This document shows positions 11,066-24,300 of a DNA stretch of 64,000 nt, piece after piece. The DNA is taken from the NCBI GenBank assembly GCA_004835665.1, contig RBKR01000005.1, positions 62,001 through 126,000 of the forward strand, in the 5' to 3' direction. Position 1 is the stretch's first letter. Each line of letters opens with the position of its first letter. The position numbers were made by a program, and so were the translations under genes. The DNA is from Phoma sp. XZ068 (lineage: Eukaryota > Ascomycota > Dothideomycetes > Pleosporales > Didymellaceae). Under the pieces are notes generated by a model, which was given only the letters and a program-made list of their open reading frames with translations, did not search any database and was not told the DNA's origin.

Positions 11066-12352
11066 CTAGTCCACCCAGACCACATTCGCAGGCCCAGCAG
11101 TGAGCCCCAGATGCGCAACAGATGCGGCACTTTTCGCATCATCGCTGATCTTCCACATCTCCACGAAGTTTGACCCGCTGTCTGTGATGGCAAAGTACTC
11201 TTCACTAAACGGTGCAGGCGAAACAGCATTTGCCGAGCCACCACTAGCAGTGCTTGGAGTGATGAAGAGCTGTTCAATGATAGCACCTGTGGTGGCGTCC
11301 AATGCAAATGCGGAGATGTACCCTGGTACTGAGGTCAAGCGAGAACGCGTCCCTGTGATAAGGTATTTGGGGGATTTCGACCTGGTGGAGCTGACATTGG
11401 AACGTGAAATGGAGAATTTGGCTTCGTCGGCCCAGTAGGAAGATGTGTTCGTAAAACCTGAGGTGGCTTTGGTTAGCTTGGTACGTTCACGCCCAGATCC
11501 TGCCTTGCTCACCTGATGGGAGAAGCGGGTATGTTGTGTTTGTGTCGGTCAGTAGGCCAGTTTCGTTGTCCCTCTTGTACGCAGCGAGCAAATTTGCCTC
11601 TTCATACACAACGTAGACCCATTGCCCATTTGGGTGGGCCGCTAAATGCCTTGGGTTGGCGCCAGAAGGTGCAGCAAGGTATTGAATCTGCTTTGCACCC
11701 TGCGTCGTAGCATCGTAGGAATGGACCCAAACTGCGTTGCCCATATCATCAGCGGAATAGACGAAGTCGTTTTCCGGGCTGAGGTCGAGGCCATGCACTC
11801 CTGACCTGTTACTATAGGTTAGGTCTGTGACTGCAGACTCCAGAACGCCGGAGTTATTTGTTGAAATGGCCTGTGCAGGACAGCCTGTGCTATATGCTAC
11901 TGCAAAGACAGTGTAAGGTGGTGCCGATGCACTCGTAAGGTAATTAGCGTTTTGACCTGAACATCGTCAGTCTGACCATACAGAAACGATTTAGAACATA
12001 CAGTCAGAAGACAGGGCAATTCTGTTGGAAAGCTCCAAGCTCCTGTTCGCTGTGATGGCATAGCTTTGGTATTCGCCAGTAGTTCCTACAAAAACGTTTC
12101 GTTTACGCTCCTGTAAATGGTCAGCAATCAATTTGAAACAAGCGAGACGATACGCGCATCGATAGCAATCCATTTAGAGCCCGAAGTCGCTTGTGTAGTG
12201 ATGTTGTTCACCAAGCTCAGAGTAGACAGAACGTCATCAAACTCCACTCCTACTATTGTCGAGCCAGCAAAGAAACCAGAAAAGAAGTAATGAGAGTCGC
12301 CAAGGGCGGCCGTAGAGAAAGCCAACGAGAAAAGGCTAAAAGAGAGCAGCAT
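11066..12352 (-). CDS. Secreted lactonase, 7-bladed beta-propeller (6-phosphogluconolactonase/carboxymuconate cyclase-like)
   Basis: Proposed exons: 12352-12158, 12110-12002, 11956-11513, 11457-11066, giving about 380 residues. The ATG at 12352 opens a signal peptide (MLLSFSLFSLAFSTAALG). Family features include KWIAID, the HGLDLSPENDFVYSAD blade strand, the PRHLAAHPNGQWVYVV motif and the C-terminal FAITDSGSN. Introns 2 and 3 have GTATGT and GTGAGC donors with in-phase acceptors. Intron 1 is odd. The only splice that keeps the frame uses a GC donor (GAT|GCGCGT), while the nearby GTATCG donor puts a stop shortly after the junction. Either a GC-AG intron or a small defect is possible. Members hydrolyse sugar or aromatic lactones; the substrate cannot be read from the sequence. 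Confidence 0.78.
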
Positions 12353-12408
12353 ATTGGCTAGGCGACTATTTACAAGACAGTGAGCAGGATAGTGCCGTGG
12401 CGACCGCA

Positions 12409-12416
12409 ATATATAA
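12409..12416 (-). promoter_or_regulatory. TATA-like box of the lactonase gene
   Basis: TTATATAT on the minus strand, about 57 bp upstream of the ATG at 12352. Confidence 0.4.
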
Positions 12417-12963
12417 GGGAGATCCACATGCCCATGGCGACGAATACGCTGACGATGCTGGGGCAATCATTTACATTCAAACCCTAGCACACAGCAGTAC
12501 GTACATGCAGTGACTATTTCTCCGTCGCTATAAGTGATCTTGCTATTGTGGAAGGGTTCTTGAAGCTGCAGACCTGAGGCAGCTATGCTAAGGAGGGTTA
12601 GCGACAGAGCGTTGTTGTGAAACAAAACTACCGAAACAACAAGACACGTCAGTGCTGTGCGTAGACGTGCAAATTAGCTCCGCCGTTCTAAATTAGTGAC
12701 AACGTAAGCGCCTACGTACAACTCCGGATTGGGTGATGTTGGGTATCAAATTGCATTCCTGATGACTAAGTCGTGATGCCAAAGAGTATTAAGTAGAACT
12801 GTATGCTAACGTGCTGGATGCAATTTTCAAAGGCAAACGAAGGCAAATGACGCGGAACGCTACACGCGATTGTATGAAGGACCAATTTCTGCGTTCGACC
12901 GTATTTCAAGTATATCCTGCTAATATGCTGCGGTTGTGAAGTTGCGTTGCGCACCGGAACACA
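12417..12963. other. Intergenic, no gene seen
   Basis: Upstream of the lactonase gene and downstream of the glycine-zipper gene. No supported feature. Confidence 0.45.
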
Positions 12964-14355
12964 CTACGCGGCACCCTTGCGCGATTCGAGCTTTCGCGGT
13001 GCTCGTTTAGTTGCTGATCCTGAAGTCGAGTTTGCACCGTCAGACTTCGGTGTCAATTTCCTCGGCTTCCTTCGCTCCCCGTTCGTCGACTCAGGTTGGT
13101 CGTTCTCTTTATTCACAGCTGAGGAAGCGGGCTTTGGTTGAGCGGAAGCTGGAGGCTTGGACGCCGCCTGCGGTTTCGAAGCCAACTTCGGTGGGGATTT
13201 CTTTGACGCAGCATCCTGTTTTGTGGCTGGTTGCTTAGGCTTGGACGCCTGCGCTTTCAATTGTGGCTCCTGGTGTGAGGGTTTTGATTCAGCTGGTGCT
13301 TTCGATTCGGCAAAGCTATTGGATGCGGAGCTGCGTTGTGACTTGCGAGGCTGAGTCTTTGAGTCGTTACTCGAGCTTGCACTTCTCTTGTTTGGGGTTT
13401 CCAACTTTGAGGCTTCTTTCGGCGTGGGGGCGTCTTTTGGTGCAGGTGCTTGCTTAGGCTCGGCAGCAGTTTGAGGCTTGGTCAGTTGCCGGACATTATG
13501 TCCGTCCTGCTGCGAGGCTTGTCTGGCAGCTGGCTGTGCTTTTTGCTTTTGGGTTTGATCCTGACTGCCCCCCAGCCCCAGCGAAGCGCCCAGTCCTCCC
13601 AGGCCGACGGCAGTGCCGGCTTGAGACATCGACGGCATGGAAGGCATAGAAGGCATAGAAGGCATCGAAGGCCTCCAGCTTGTCATGTCTTGCATTGATT
13701 GCGACCACGATTGTGGCATGTCATCCGGCGCCTCGTTTTTCATCTGCTCCAACTCTTCTTTGCTCGGTGCTTGTGTCTCCTTCGACTGCATGACCATCTT
13801 CTCTAGCGCCTTTCTCTGTGACGGCGTGGACTTCCAGTTGGGAAAGTCACCGACAACACCTCGAACCCCTTTACTGGCCATCTCTCCTAAGTTCCACATT
13901 GGCCCATTCATCGCACCGTAGACTGACCCAATACCACCACCAAGCAGGCCAGTTACCGTCGCAACTGTGCCTCCCACGATCGCTCCTGTAATTTTGCCGA
14001 TGGTAACTCCAGGCTGTACGCCAAGTCCAGCGCCAGCAGCAAGTCCTTGGAACGCACCGGACTGTGTGTACTTTGCTGCTTTGCCAAATGATTCGGCCTC
14101 GATCTCCTTGTTGATTGCCTTGGCGAGAATTTCTTCTCGGGCATCTGGATCACCTGCTGCGTTGGCTGCTTGCCTTAACTCCCATGCCTTCTGCGCTGCC
14201 TGCAGCGCCATGCTGGCCGAAACTCCTGCATTTTGTTTGATTTCCCGTTCAGGGATATGTTGTTGCTTGTTGCTGTTGCTGTCACCCATATTCTTGGATT
14301 TTGCAGGTTTAGGCTTCGGTTTTTGCTGTGTTTGTTGTGTCGGCATGGTTTTCAA
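12964..14355 (-). CDS. Conserved fungal protein with glycine-zipper segment, function unknown
   Basis: A single 463-residue frame; a second ATG three codons in is equally possible. The N-terminal third has a short basic Gln/Lys/Pro leader, then an Ala-rich helix (ASMALQAAQKAWELRQAANA). A Gly/Ala-rich stretch from about residue 105 to 150 follows, with small-residue spacing (GKITGAIVGGTVATVTGLLG, then GGGIGSVYGAMNGP) that resembles glycine-zipper membrane-inserting helices. The middle has five PSM tripeptides in a row (around 13630-13665). The last 200 residues are Lys/Pro/Ala/Ser-rich and probably disordered. There is no signal peptide. I recognise it only as a protein found in filamentous ascomycetes. 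Membrane association is inferred from the glycine-zipper pattern alone. Confidence 0.72.
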   Translation of the reverse strand: MKTMPTQQTQQKPKPKPAKSKNMGDSNSNKQQHIPEREIKQNAGVSASMALQAAQKAWELRQAANAAGDPDAREEILAKAINKEIEAESFGKAAKYTQSGAFQGLAAGAGLGVQPGVTIGKITGAIVGGTVATVTGLLGGGIGSVYGAMNGPMWNLGEMASKGVRGVVGDFPNWKSTPSQRKALEKMVMQSKETQAPSKEELEQMKNEAPDDMPQSWSQSMQDMTSWRPSMPSMPSMPSMPSMSQAGTAVGLGGLGASLGLGGSQDQTQKQKAQPAARQASQQDGHNVRQLTKPQTAAEPKQAPAPKDAPTPKEASKLETPNKRSASSSNDSKTQPRKSQRSSASNSFAESKAPAESKPSHQEPQLKAQASKPKQPATKQDAASKKSPPKLASKPQAASKPPASAQPKPASSAVNKENDQPESTNGERRKPRKLTPKSDGANSTSGSATKRAPRKLESRKGAA

Positions 14356-16093
14356 TTGTTATTGATTGCAGAGGCTGTGTAAGAGCTGCTAATAGATAAT
14401 GTGACCGTGCCTACGTCATGTTCCAGGATGGCGCCTGTAGTCACGGTGGCGTACCACGCCTAGCGTGTTACCTTCCCGTCCCCAATACCTGTTTTCACAC
14501 CAAGATCCATCGTCAATTTACACAGATCTTCGCGATAGTGATGATTGTAACGCGTTGGGGATTAGATGCAAACCGCGGCTTCCTTCAGCGATCACGGGAG
14601 GATTTCAGTGTGGCAGTGGTGGTTGTTGGCGGGTCGCGTAGCGGCAACGGATTTGCGCATGGGCTAATACCCGCTTCACACTCATACCACATCTTTCTAG
14701 CTTCCATTTACAGACTCTAATGAAGCGTCTTGTGGTTGCGACGCAATATACGTTTAACCGTGTAGATTTCCATGTGCCCATTGTAGAACCAAGCCTCGCA
14801 GCAATTTGAAAGGAAGACACGATTTTTATACAGGGTTATTTGGGAGCAGAGAATATTCAGAATGGTGCAGGGAAGTCGAAGAAACAATATGATATGATAA
14901 GCCAAGTGACTTGAGGCTCTGGATCTAAACATTCCTCTTCAACCCAGATTATAACCCAATCCTGATTCGGATACTGATTTTATTACCTTTAAAATAGAGA
15001 GCGACCTTTTAGTCATCTGTTACTGTGGTTCTTGTGTGCTTGGTGATTCTGTGCAGAACTGAGGAATTTTCTAATCGTATTGATACATTGTGGAAATCAA
15101 TTGTTGACACCTCGGTTGAAAATCGTTCACAGCACCACGGTAGTCAAAAACGAGATGCATTTAGGCGTTGATGTTTGCGAATTGCATGTAGCAATGCATA
15201 CTCAGGCAGCTTGGAGGACTACAATGCTCGTTGTGCGGAGACCATCATGATTATGTGCTTGCACTTTGGGCTATGTGAATGACATTCGCCTTTAAGCGCT
15301 CACCGCAGCACTTCCTGGTTATGCTGGCATTCGACTACCTATATCGCAGTAATTCTTCCGAATTTTCCTCTCTCGCAGTATTTGACCAGCGTCAGAGTTA
15401 TAGCTGCACACCTGTCTTCAGAACCAGTGCACTCAGTGCATTGAGGTATAAGTGGGGCCAGAGATGGTGGTGACGTTGATTGGTGAAAGCACGAACGCGA
15501 AAGGCTCGCGACGCGTCAAAAGACTTTGACCAGCAAGTTTGGTACCAGTAGTAGCCAACGCATGTCAGAAGTTAACCTTACGAACTCTCATACTATACAG
15601 ATGTGTCTTCTGCAGAGGAGCTTGGCGCACACTGTTCTCGAAGTACTTGGGCAAGCTGCAAAGTAGCGACTTTGCAACATCGCCAGTGCCGCGTCAACAG
15701 ACGCAGGTTGCTTCACCTTCACTCTGAGCGCCCTACGTATTGTTGCAGCCTGCTTGATCGAGAGCTCTTGTAGATAACGCACGAGCCTCAACGATGATGT
15801 CTTAATATTGCTGCTCATCTTCACCCGTCAACTGCATGAACGATCGCCGTTGGCCGGGCTAGCCTAGTCCGTATTAAGTGGACCCCCAAACAGAAAACAG
15901 TAGGAAGGCGCCCCCGAGTAAACACAACATCGCCAACGCCGCCGCGCCGCGCTCACTACCCCACGACACTCTTTGCGCGTGCGCCCGCACCTACTAACCT
16001 TGCAGCTTCTCGCAGTTGTCGCCCTTTTGCGTCTTTCCTTCGTACTTCGTTCCTGCTCGTCCTCCGGGACTTTGTCGACAACGCCTCGCCGCC
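14356..16093. other. Intergenic, divergent promoter region
   Basis: About 1.7 kb between the divergently transcribed glycine-zipper gene and TOP2. It probably carries both promoters. The C-rich stretch from about 15960 to 16093 next to the TOP2 start looks like a TATA-less 5' leader. No gene recognised. Confidence 0.5.
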
Positions 16094-19000
16094 ATGTCCG
16101 ACTCCGAGTCCAACTTCGACGACGGCGCAAGCTCTGACTTTGCGCCACCTGTCAAGGCCGCAAAGGCAGCACCGAAAGCCAAAGCAGCACCGAAGAAGTC
16201 AGCCGCCGCACCAAAGGCCCGAGCGAAACCTGCAGGCACAGCGGCCGCCAAGCCCAAGGCAAAGGCACCGCCGAAGAAGAAAGCGCAGGACTTCTCAGAT
16301 GACGAGAACTCCGATGTCGACATGGAGGATCCGCTCGAAGATGACGAGTCGCTACTCGCTGATACACCACCAAAGGCGAAGAAGGCACCAGCGCCCAAGA
16401 AGAGCAGTGGCAAGGTGCTCGCAGACATCGCAAATGAGAGCTTCGGCATGGACGGCGTCGAGGAGGCGCCGCCGTCTGCCAAGGGCAAGAAGGCTGCTGG
16501 TGGCGCAAGCAGCAAGTACCAGATGGTAGGTTGCCTCAATGCGTGCAATGGAGTTCGAGGCTGACAGCGCATAGCTTTCGCATTTGGAGCACATCATGAA
16601 GCGCCCAGACACATATATTGGCTCCGTGGAGCGAACCACAGACAAGATGTGGGTGTACAACTCGGCAAACGAGAGCATGGAGTTTCGCGACGTCACATAT
16701 GTCCCAGGTCTGTACAAGATCTTCGACGAGATTCTGGTCAACGCCGCGGACAACAAGCAGAACGACAAGAACATGAGCGAGATTCGCGTCACAGTGGATC
16801 GAGAGTCTGGCGAGGTCTCCATCAAGAACGACGGCAAGGGTATTCCTGTTGAGATTCACGCGGTATGTTGTCCCCACCTGCGATACTGGATTGTTCTGAT
16901 TCAACCAGCAACACGGCATCTACGTCCCAGAAATGATTTTCGGTCACCTGCTCACATCCTCGAATTACGACGACGACCAACAGAAGGTCACCGGTGGTCG
17001 AAACGGTTACGGAGCGAAGCTTTGCAACGTCTTCTCCCGAGAGTTCACCGTCGAGACCGTTGATTCGAAGCAGAAGAAGAAGTACAAGCAGACATGGACA
17101 GACAACATGAGCAAGATGGGCAAGGCCAAGATCACAGACATAAAAGGAGATGACTACACTAAGATCACATGGCGAGCCGATTACAGCAAGTTCGGCATGG
17201 ACGGCATTGACGATGACTTCGAGGCGCTGATCAAGAGGAGGACACACGACATGGCTGGTACACTTCGTGGAATCAAGGTCTACCTCAACGGCGACCGCGT
17301 CAAGGTCACCAGCTTCGCCAAGTACATGGAGATGTACACCAAGGCTATCTCAAGGGAGCAGGGCAAGACCGAGGACGGCGAAGATCGCAAGGACGTTATC
17401 ATCACAGACAAGCTCGACCGCTGGGACATCGGGTTTGCTGTGTCTGACGGAGCCTTCAACCAGGTATCCTTCGTCAACTCCATTGCCACGACATCCGGTG
17501 GTACTCACGTCAACTTCATTGCCGACCAGATCATCGACAAGCTGATGGCGATTGTCAACAAGAAGAACAAGGCCGCTGTCAAGCTCAAGCCTGCACAGAT
17601 CAAGAACCATCTGTTCCTGTTCGTCAACTGCTCCATCGTCAACCCAGCCTTCACATCGCAGACCAAGGAACAACTGACCACGAAGTCTTCTCAGTTTGGC
17701 AGCAAGCCTGTGCTTAGTGACAAATTTTTGAAAGCGATCGAGAAGACTGAAGTTATTCAAAACATCATGCACTTCGCGCAGCAGAAGGCGGATCAGCTCA
17801 TGAAGAAGACTGACGGAAACAAGCGCAACCGCATCAACAACGCCAAGCTGACTGATGCCAACAAGGCTGGCACCAAGGATGGCCACCTCTGCACGCTTAT
17901 CCTCACTGAAGGAGAGTCAGCCAGTGTGTTAGCTTTGGCCGGTCGTGCTGTTGTCAACCAGGATCTTTTCGGTGTTTTCCCACTACGTGGTAAGCTTCTC
18001 AACGTGCGAGATGCATCCATGGATCAGATCATGAAGAACGCAGAGATCCAGAACATAAAAAAGTTCTTGGGTCTTCAGCATAAGAAGGAGTACACCATGG
18101 CTGATATGAAGAGTCTGCGTTACGGTCACCTCATGATCATGACAGATCAGGATCATGATGGTAGCCATATCAAGGGTCTTCTGATCAACTTCCTCCAATG
18201 TCAGTTCCCGAGTCTTCTCAAGCTTCCGGGCTTCCTCCTCGAGTTCATCACGCCTATCGTCAAGGTGTGGAAGGGCGACCCGAAGAACCCGAAGGGCCTC
18301 AAGAGCTTCTTCTCCATGCCAGAATACGAGGAGTGGAAGGAACAGCACAAGAACCAGAAGGCTTGGGACCACAAGTACTACAAGGGATTGGGTACCAGCG
18401 ACATCAAGGACGCCCAAATCTACTTCAAGGATCTCGACACACATATGAAGCGCTTTCACACCATGCGAGCGGAGGAGGAGAAACTCATCGAATTAGCTTT
18501 CTCCAAGAAGAAGGCTGATGCACGTAAAGAGTGGCTGCGCGATTTCGTTCCCGGAAACCACTTGGATTTGACCACCAACGAAATCACCTACGACGATTTC
18601 GTCAACAAGGAACTCATTCTTTTCTCCATGGCAGACAACTTGCGATCGATTCCCTCAGTCATTGATGGCTTCAAGCCTGGTCAGCGAAAGGTTCTATATA
18701 CTTGCTTCCGGCGCAACATCCGCAAGGACGTCAAGGTTGTTGAATTGGCCGGTTCCGTCTCTGGCTCTACCGACTACGCCCACGGTGAAGCCTCCATGCA
18801 GGGTACCATTGTCGGTCTTGCACAGAACTTTGTCGGTTCAAACAACATCAACTGCTTGGAACCCAGTGGTAACTTCGGTTCGCGTCTGCAAGGTGGCGGT
18901 GATGCTGCCAGCGCCCGTTACATCTACACTCGTCTGTCCCCATTTGCACGCAGGATTTTCCACCCTCAAGACGATGCTCTCCTCACCTATGGAGAGTCTG

Positions 19001-21389
19001 ACGGAAACAAGATCGAGCCTGAGATGTACGTGCCTGTGCTTCCCATGATTCTCGTCAACGGCTCCAGTGGTATCGGTACTGGCTGGAGTTCCGAAATTCC
19101 TAACTTCAACCCTCTCGACATTGTAGAGAACATCAGGCTTCGCATGGCGAATGGTGGCTCAAAAGAGGACATGAAGCCAATGGTACCTTGGTACAAGGGC
19201 TTCACGGGAACGACTGAGGAACTCGGAGGCGACAAGTACCGCTTTACGGGTACCATTCGTCAAACCAGCGATACCGAGATTGAGGTCACCGAATTGCCTG
19301 TGCGTTACTGGACACAAGATTTCAAGGAGAAGCTCGAAGACATCATCAAGGCTGAGAAGACCCCATCGTTCATCAAGGACTACATTGACTACAACACACC
19401 CGACAAGGTTCACTTCATCATCAAGATGGAAGACAAGCACATGACTGCTGCTCTCGCAAAGGGTCTTGAGGAGACCTTCAAGCTCTACAAGCCCCAGTCC
19501 TGCTCCAACCTTGTTGCTTTCGATGCTCAGGGCCGCATCCACAAGTATGCCAGTGTCCTAGATATCATTGAGGAGTTTTACCACGTCCGTCTGCGATACT
19601 ACGAGAAGCGGAAGTCTCACCAACTAGATGTGATGCAAAAGGAGCTCACCAGGATGAGCAATCAGGCGAAATTCATCAAGATGATCATCGATGGCAAGCT
19701 TGTTGTGTCGAAGAAGAAGAAGGCTGTGCTGGTTCAAGAGTTGAGGAAGCTTGGCTTCACGCCCTTTCCTAAGGTTGAAGACGCTAAGAAGAATGAGATC
19801 GAGGACGTTCAGGAGGATGACGATGATTCTGAAGAAACTGAGGCTGAAGTCAATGCTAGTGACTATGACTACCTGCTAGGCGTAAGTGTATTGACAATGG
19901 ACTGCTGTTCTTTGCTGACAATCTCTAGATGGCCATTTGGTCCTTGACCCAGGAGCGCGTCGAGAAGCTCATGAAGCAGATCGGCGACAAGGAGGATGAG
20001 GTTGACGCGCTTATCAAACTCTCGCCCAAAGATCTCTGGAATATCGATCTCGAGGCATTCGTCGAGGAGTGGAACCTCCAGCTCGTCGAGGAGGCTGAAC
20101 GTGCAAAGAAGATTCAACGCATGGGTCGTCGTGCCTCTCACAAGCTTGGCATTGGTGCCGCCAAGGGAGGGAAAGGCAAGAAGAAGAGAAAGATGGGCGA
20201 CAGCGACTCTGACGATGATTCTGGCTCTGACTTTGGTCCCGTTAAGAAGAAGGCCAAACCGAAGAAGGAGGGCCTGTTGAGCTACCTACGCGAAGCGGAT
20301 GCTCCCGCCAGGAAGACGTCTCCCGCGGAGTCTGCGAAGTCTACATTCGGCTCAACGGCTCCACAGAAGCAGAGCAGTCTGCTGTCACATCTCGTTAAGC
20401 CAGACACGAAGAAAGAATCTCCCCCTCAGACTGACGGGCCATCAAGCCCAGTCGAGCCGGAACCTGCACCTGTTCCAAAGCCTGCGCCCGCGCCTGCAGC
20501 TAAGGCTCGAGGCCGCCCTGCAGCTGCCAAGAAACCTACTCCCGTCATCTCGGACGATGACGAGGACGAGTCTGATGTCTTCGCAGTTGTGGCTAAAGAA
20601 GAAGCAAAGAAGCCCGCACCCAAGGCGAACGGCCGGGCTCCTCGTGCGGCAACAAAGCCAGTCTCAAAGTACACCATGGACAGCGACTCGGATGATGATG
20701 ACGACCTAGGCGATGTTAGCACCATGGTCAAGACCATCGGCGGCAGCACCAACGGCGTCCCGATGTTCAAGAGCTCCACTAGCCTACGCCCCGGCAGCAG
20801 CTCAGGCATTCCCAAGGTCGCAAAGAAAGCCAGCCCTTCCATCATCGACATCGACGAAGGCGACACCACAAACTACGAAGCTCTCATGCCTCGGCCGTCT
20901 CCCAAGAAGGCCGCGCCCCGCAACGTGACCGACACAATGCTCCTATCGGATTCAGAAGACGACTTCAGCCTCGTCAAGCCCAAACCTGCTGCGCCCAAAC
21001 TCACCAAGGTCACCACTAAAGCTAAAGCCGCACCTAAGGCCAAGGCTCCCGCAGCTCCAGTCCCCAAGAAGAGCACTGTTCTGAGCCCAGCAGCCAAGGC
21101 CTACGCCGCGCGCCTGGAAAAGGCATCTGGTGCCTCTAAGACCAAGGCCGCGCCAGCCAAGAAGCCCACTTTGATCGATTCAGACGAGGAGATGGACGAT
21201 GCAGATACGCTTGCGAACGACATCCTCTCCGACGATGACGATGAGCCGACGCCGAAGCCGAAGGCGACCGTAAAAGCGCCTGCTGCTCGGCCGGGTCGTA
21301 GGGCCGCTGCTAAGCCTGCAAAGTACGTGGTTAGTGATGACGAGGAGGAGGAGGCGAGTGAGGCGAGCTTCGATGACGATAGCGAGTAG
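16094..21389 (+). CDS. TOP2: DNA topoisomerase II
   Basis: ATP-dependent type IIA topoisomerase that passes one duplex through another in the nucleus. Exons 16094-16525, 16575-16862, 16909-19881, 19929-21389; all junctions are GT..AG and in phase, giving 1717 residues. The GHKL ATPase region is visible (EHIMKRPDTYIGSVE; ILVNAADNK; GGRNGYGAKLCN). The TOPRIM metal site has EGESASVLALAGRA near residue 574 and the DQDHDGSHIKG motif. The catalytic Tyr sits in ASARYIYTRL at about residue 910. The coiled DNA-gate and C-gate follow. The first 140 residues are an Ala/Lys-rich and acidic extension, and the last 400 are low-complexity with alternating acidic and Lys/Ala/Pro-rich blocks, as usual for regulatory tails of this enzyme. 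No defects seen. Confidence 0.97.
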
Positions 21390-24300
21390 ATGAGCAGCAC
21401 ATGGGCATGAGGAGGATACTTGCTTGGCATGGTGGTGTTCAGGAGGGATACCCGGTGGCGTTTTTGAACAACGATGGCTTTCCATACATTTCCTTACTGT
21501 CACTCGTGGGTCTAATGGATGTTCCTATGGAACGATGGGCGTTGGGGGTACTTTCCTCAAGCCGCATATTCACGTCTATATCTCGTATTGAAATGCATAC
21601 TCGATTTAATACACTGTCTGCCTGGCTGCGCATGCTAAACCACATAGACGCTACGAGCTATTGGTAGTGAGAAGAAAAGGGCGCAAAACTCATCATTCCA
21701 GCAACTCCGACTTTCCCCGCGACACATCGACGATGCCAAAAAAGAGTGAGGCTACCGCCGCTCTCATAATCACTCCCCACATCGCTGCAGTACCACCTCA
21801 GTGCGGCGATGGTCAGCAGGTACCCGTTCATATTGGCTGGCGTACGTGCGTGCGTTCATGCCGGTGTTGTCGTACGCCACTTTAGATCTCAGAAACCTAT
21901 CGTAGATTACTTAGAGTAGTAAGGTGTGGAGCAGCTTGCTGTCCTCCACTCTTGTACGACGGGGTGCGCTGGCGGACAGAGACGACTGGGTATTGGAAGG
22001 CAGACAGATAGATAGCACGAGGCACGATTGCCAAATCGGGTGTGCCTCGCAGTAAAATTATCCCGATTGAGCGGCGCTGTGTGTGTAGCAAGTGCGAGTG
22101 TCCCGAACCGGGAAAAGTGAAGCGTAGACGCACCTTTGATGCTCGTGCTTAGTCGTGGGGCTTATAGGCGTCCTCGCACCGCAGCACCTGTCAAGCTGTC
22201 AGATTCACGCCCGGGTTTCACAACTCGCTCTATTTGTTCTCCTTGGGCGCATCTGACCTAATAGCCCTGTCAGGGCAACAGCACCCGACATGGATTTGCG
22301 ATCGTTTACACTGTTGAGGTAACGATTTTTCTGAGTACATGTGGCCACGAACCTCAGTTTTGGTGTGAGCTTGACTGTGCTCAGTTCGGCAGCGTAGAAG
22401 CAGCCGTAGAACGGGGCGCACGTTACTCAGGTATCTTGGATGAAGGATATGCTATTGTGGAGATAGTGTGACCCGAGGGTGGTGTTATTGCTGAACGACC
22501 AAACAACGTTGAGCGTTAGACTGGAGCAATGGGCTGAACTCTATGGAGTTGTACATGCTCTAGGGAGGTGCGTGGATTGTTAGTCCTAAATAGCGGATAC
22601 AAGCGACCTATGTACAACGCAGATACGGTATTTCTAGGAGCATGGCTTTGAAGTGGGTCAGCATGGCGCTGCAGTCCTCCGTAATCATGGGAGGAGGGAG
22701 CACTACTTTTTGCTGATATGGTTCGTCCGACAAGGTCTAGAACGCCACAAAGCTTGATAACTAAACAGCAGCTGTCAATCAAAACCTTCCTTGCGCGTAC
22801 AGCTGAGAGGCTGTGTTTGTGTGACCCGCAGGTTCTTTACAACATGCTGCTGTGTGAGGTGCATCGTCATTCATGGTAACAACTCGCGATCGTGCGTAGA
22901 GCAGCCTCGGAAGAAGGTGGCCGAGACTGGAGATGATACAAAAATTGCAATGCAAGGTCCCGCTGTCAATCGAACAAGCTTGTCGTCATCTATGGAGTCA
23001 ACAAGAGCTGGTGCCTCACGAGGTAACCCCACGTTGGAGCGCAAAAGTTACCTGGTAGGACCGACATGGCTGGCTGGTCCAACCTGTCTCGTGCTTTCGT
23101 ATTACACCCAACCGATAGAGCTTTTGAGTTTGTTTTACGTTGTACATCTGATGAGCAGGTCGATGGCAGTAATGTCGCCGAAGTTGGACCGACCACCGAA
23201 GGTGTGAAGCTCCAGTTCCAGGCACAATGATAACATGGGGTGTGAGTGATGCAGTGTAGCATTTTGATTTGGTATAGTGACCAAAGTGAAACGCAGTGCG
23301 AGGTATATCATTGCTGTGTGCCTGTATGGTCTGATGGCAGCTATTATTGAAGAGACGCACCACAATCTGCTTGTGTCGCCAGCATTACGCTTTACGGCCA
23401 AACTCTGTACAGTAATCAGCGTATAGTCGATGACAGGTCTCAAGAAAACGAGAGAAAAATGATGCCTTGCAGGTCCCAGAGACGGGAGCGCCCGACCTCC
23501 AAATGGGCACTTCGTGCGTCGAGGCCTAGCACGGAGGCCACAAAGGACAGCACGGAGCGCATCATGCAGGGATGCTGTTGCCTTGCTGTTGCAATGAGCT
23601 GGCGCAGATACTGTAGTCGAAATGTCTTATCGCCAGTTGAAGCTGTTATGATCGTGCTCACTCACCTTGAACTACCTATTAGGTGAACCGACAAAGTTAG
23701 TAGATTGTGCTGACACTGAGTCGTCTCGGCAGTGTGGGGCGAGCAAATCGAACAGAGCTTGGTTACTCGAGCAGTGGCAGATGGAAAATAATGAATGTGA
23801 GTCTAGACTGTTCCATTACACGGAGAATACGTTGGTGATGGCGCAATGGGGTGCCGAGAGGCGAAGCCGGAGCACCACGCTTGAGCTGCACCGCAACCGA
23901 GCGCAGGCCCTACAACCAGGTTGTACTGAAACAGCATCAATCAATAGCCCAGATTACCGAGACGTCTTGTCGCCATCCTAAATCCACAAGATTTGGCTCT
24001 GCAAAGATGTGCCTGGACAGCCCAGTCGTGAACATGTATAACCGTACTCTAAGCCAAAATCTCGACACCGCTCCTGTAAAGTGTCCCTGTTCTCATTGTA
24101 GAACAAGTTCAAATGCATGGTAAGGTCTTGTTTGCCCACTTACATCAAGTGGGACGTGGTACCGTGATCCCGGCGTTGTGTACCCGCGGCAAACCGGCAA
24201 GGTCTACCGCTGGGAAAGCGCATACCCTCACCTCCTCTGGCGTTTTCTATGTTACCAGAATTGGTAGACGTCCCTGGGTACTTCGACCACTAATTATCAA

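Noticed and set aside
16094..16525. Two extra frames overlapping TOP2 exon 1
   Set aside because: Shadows of the Ala/Lys-rich coding sequence.
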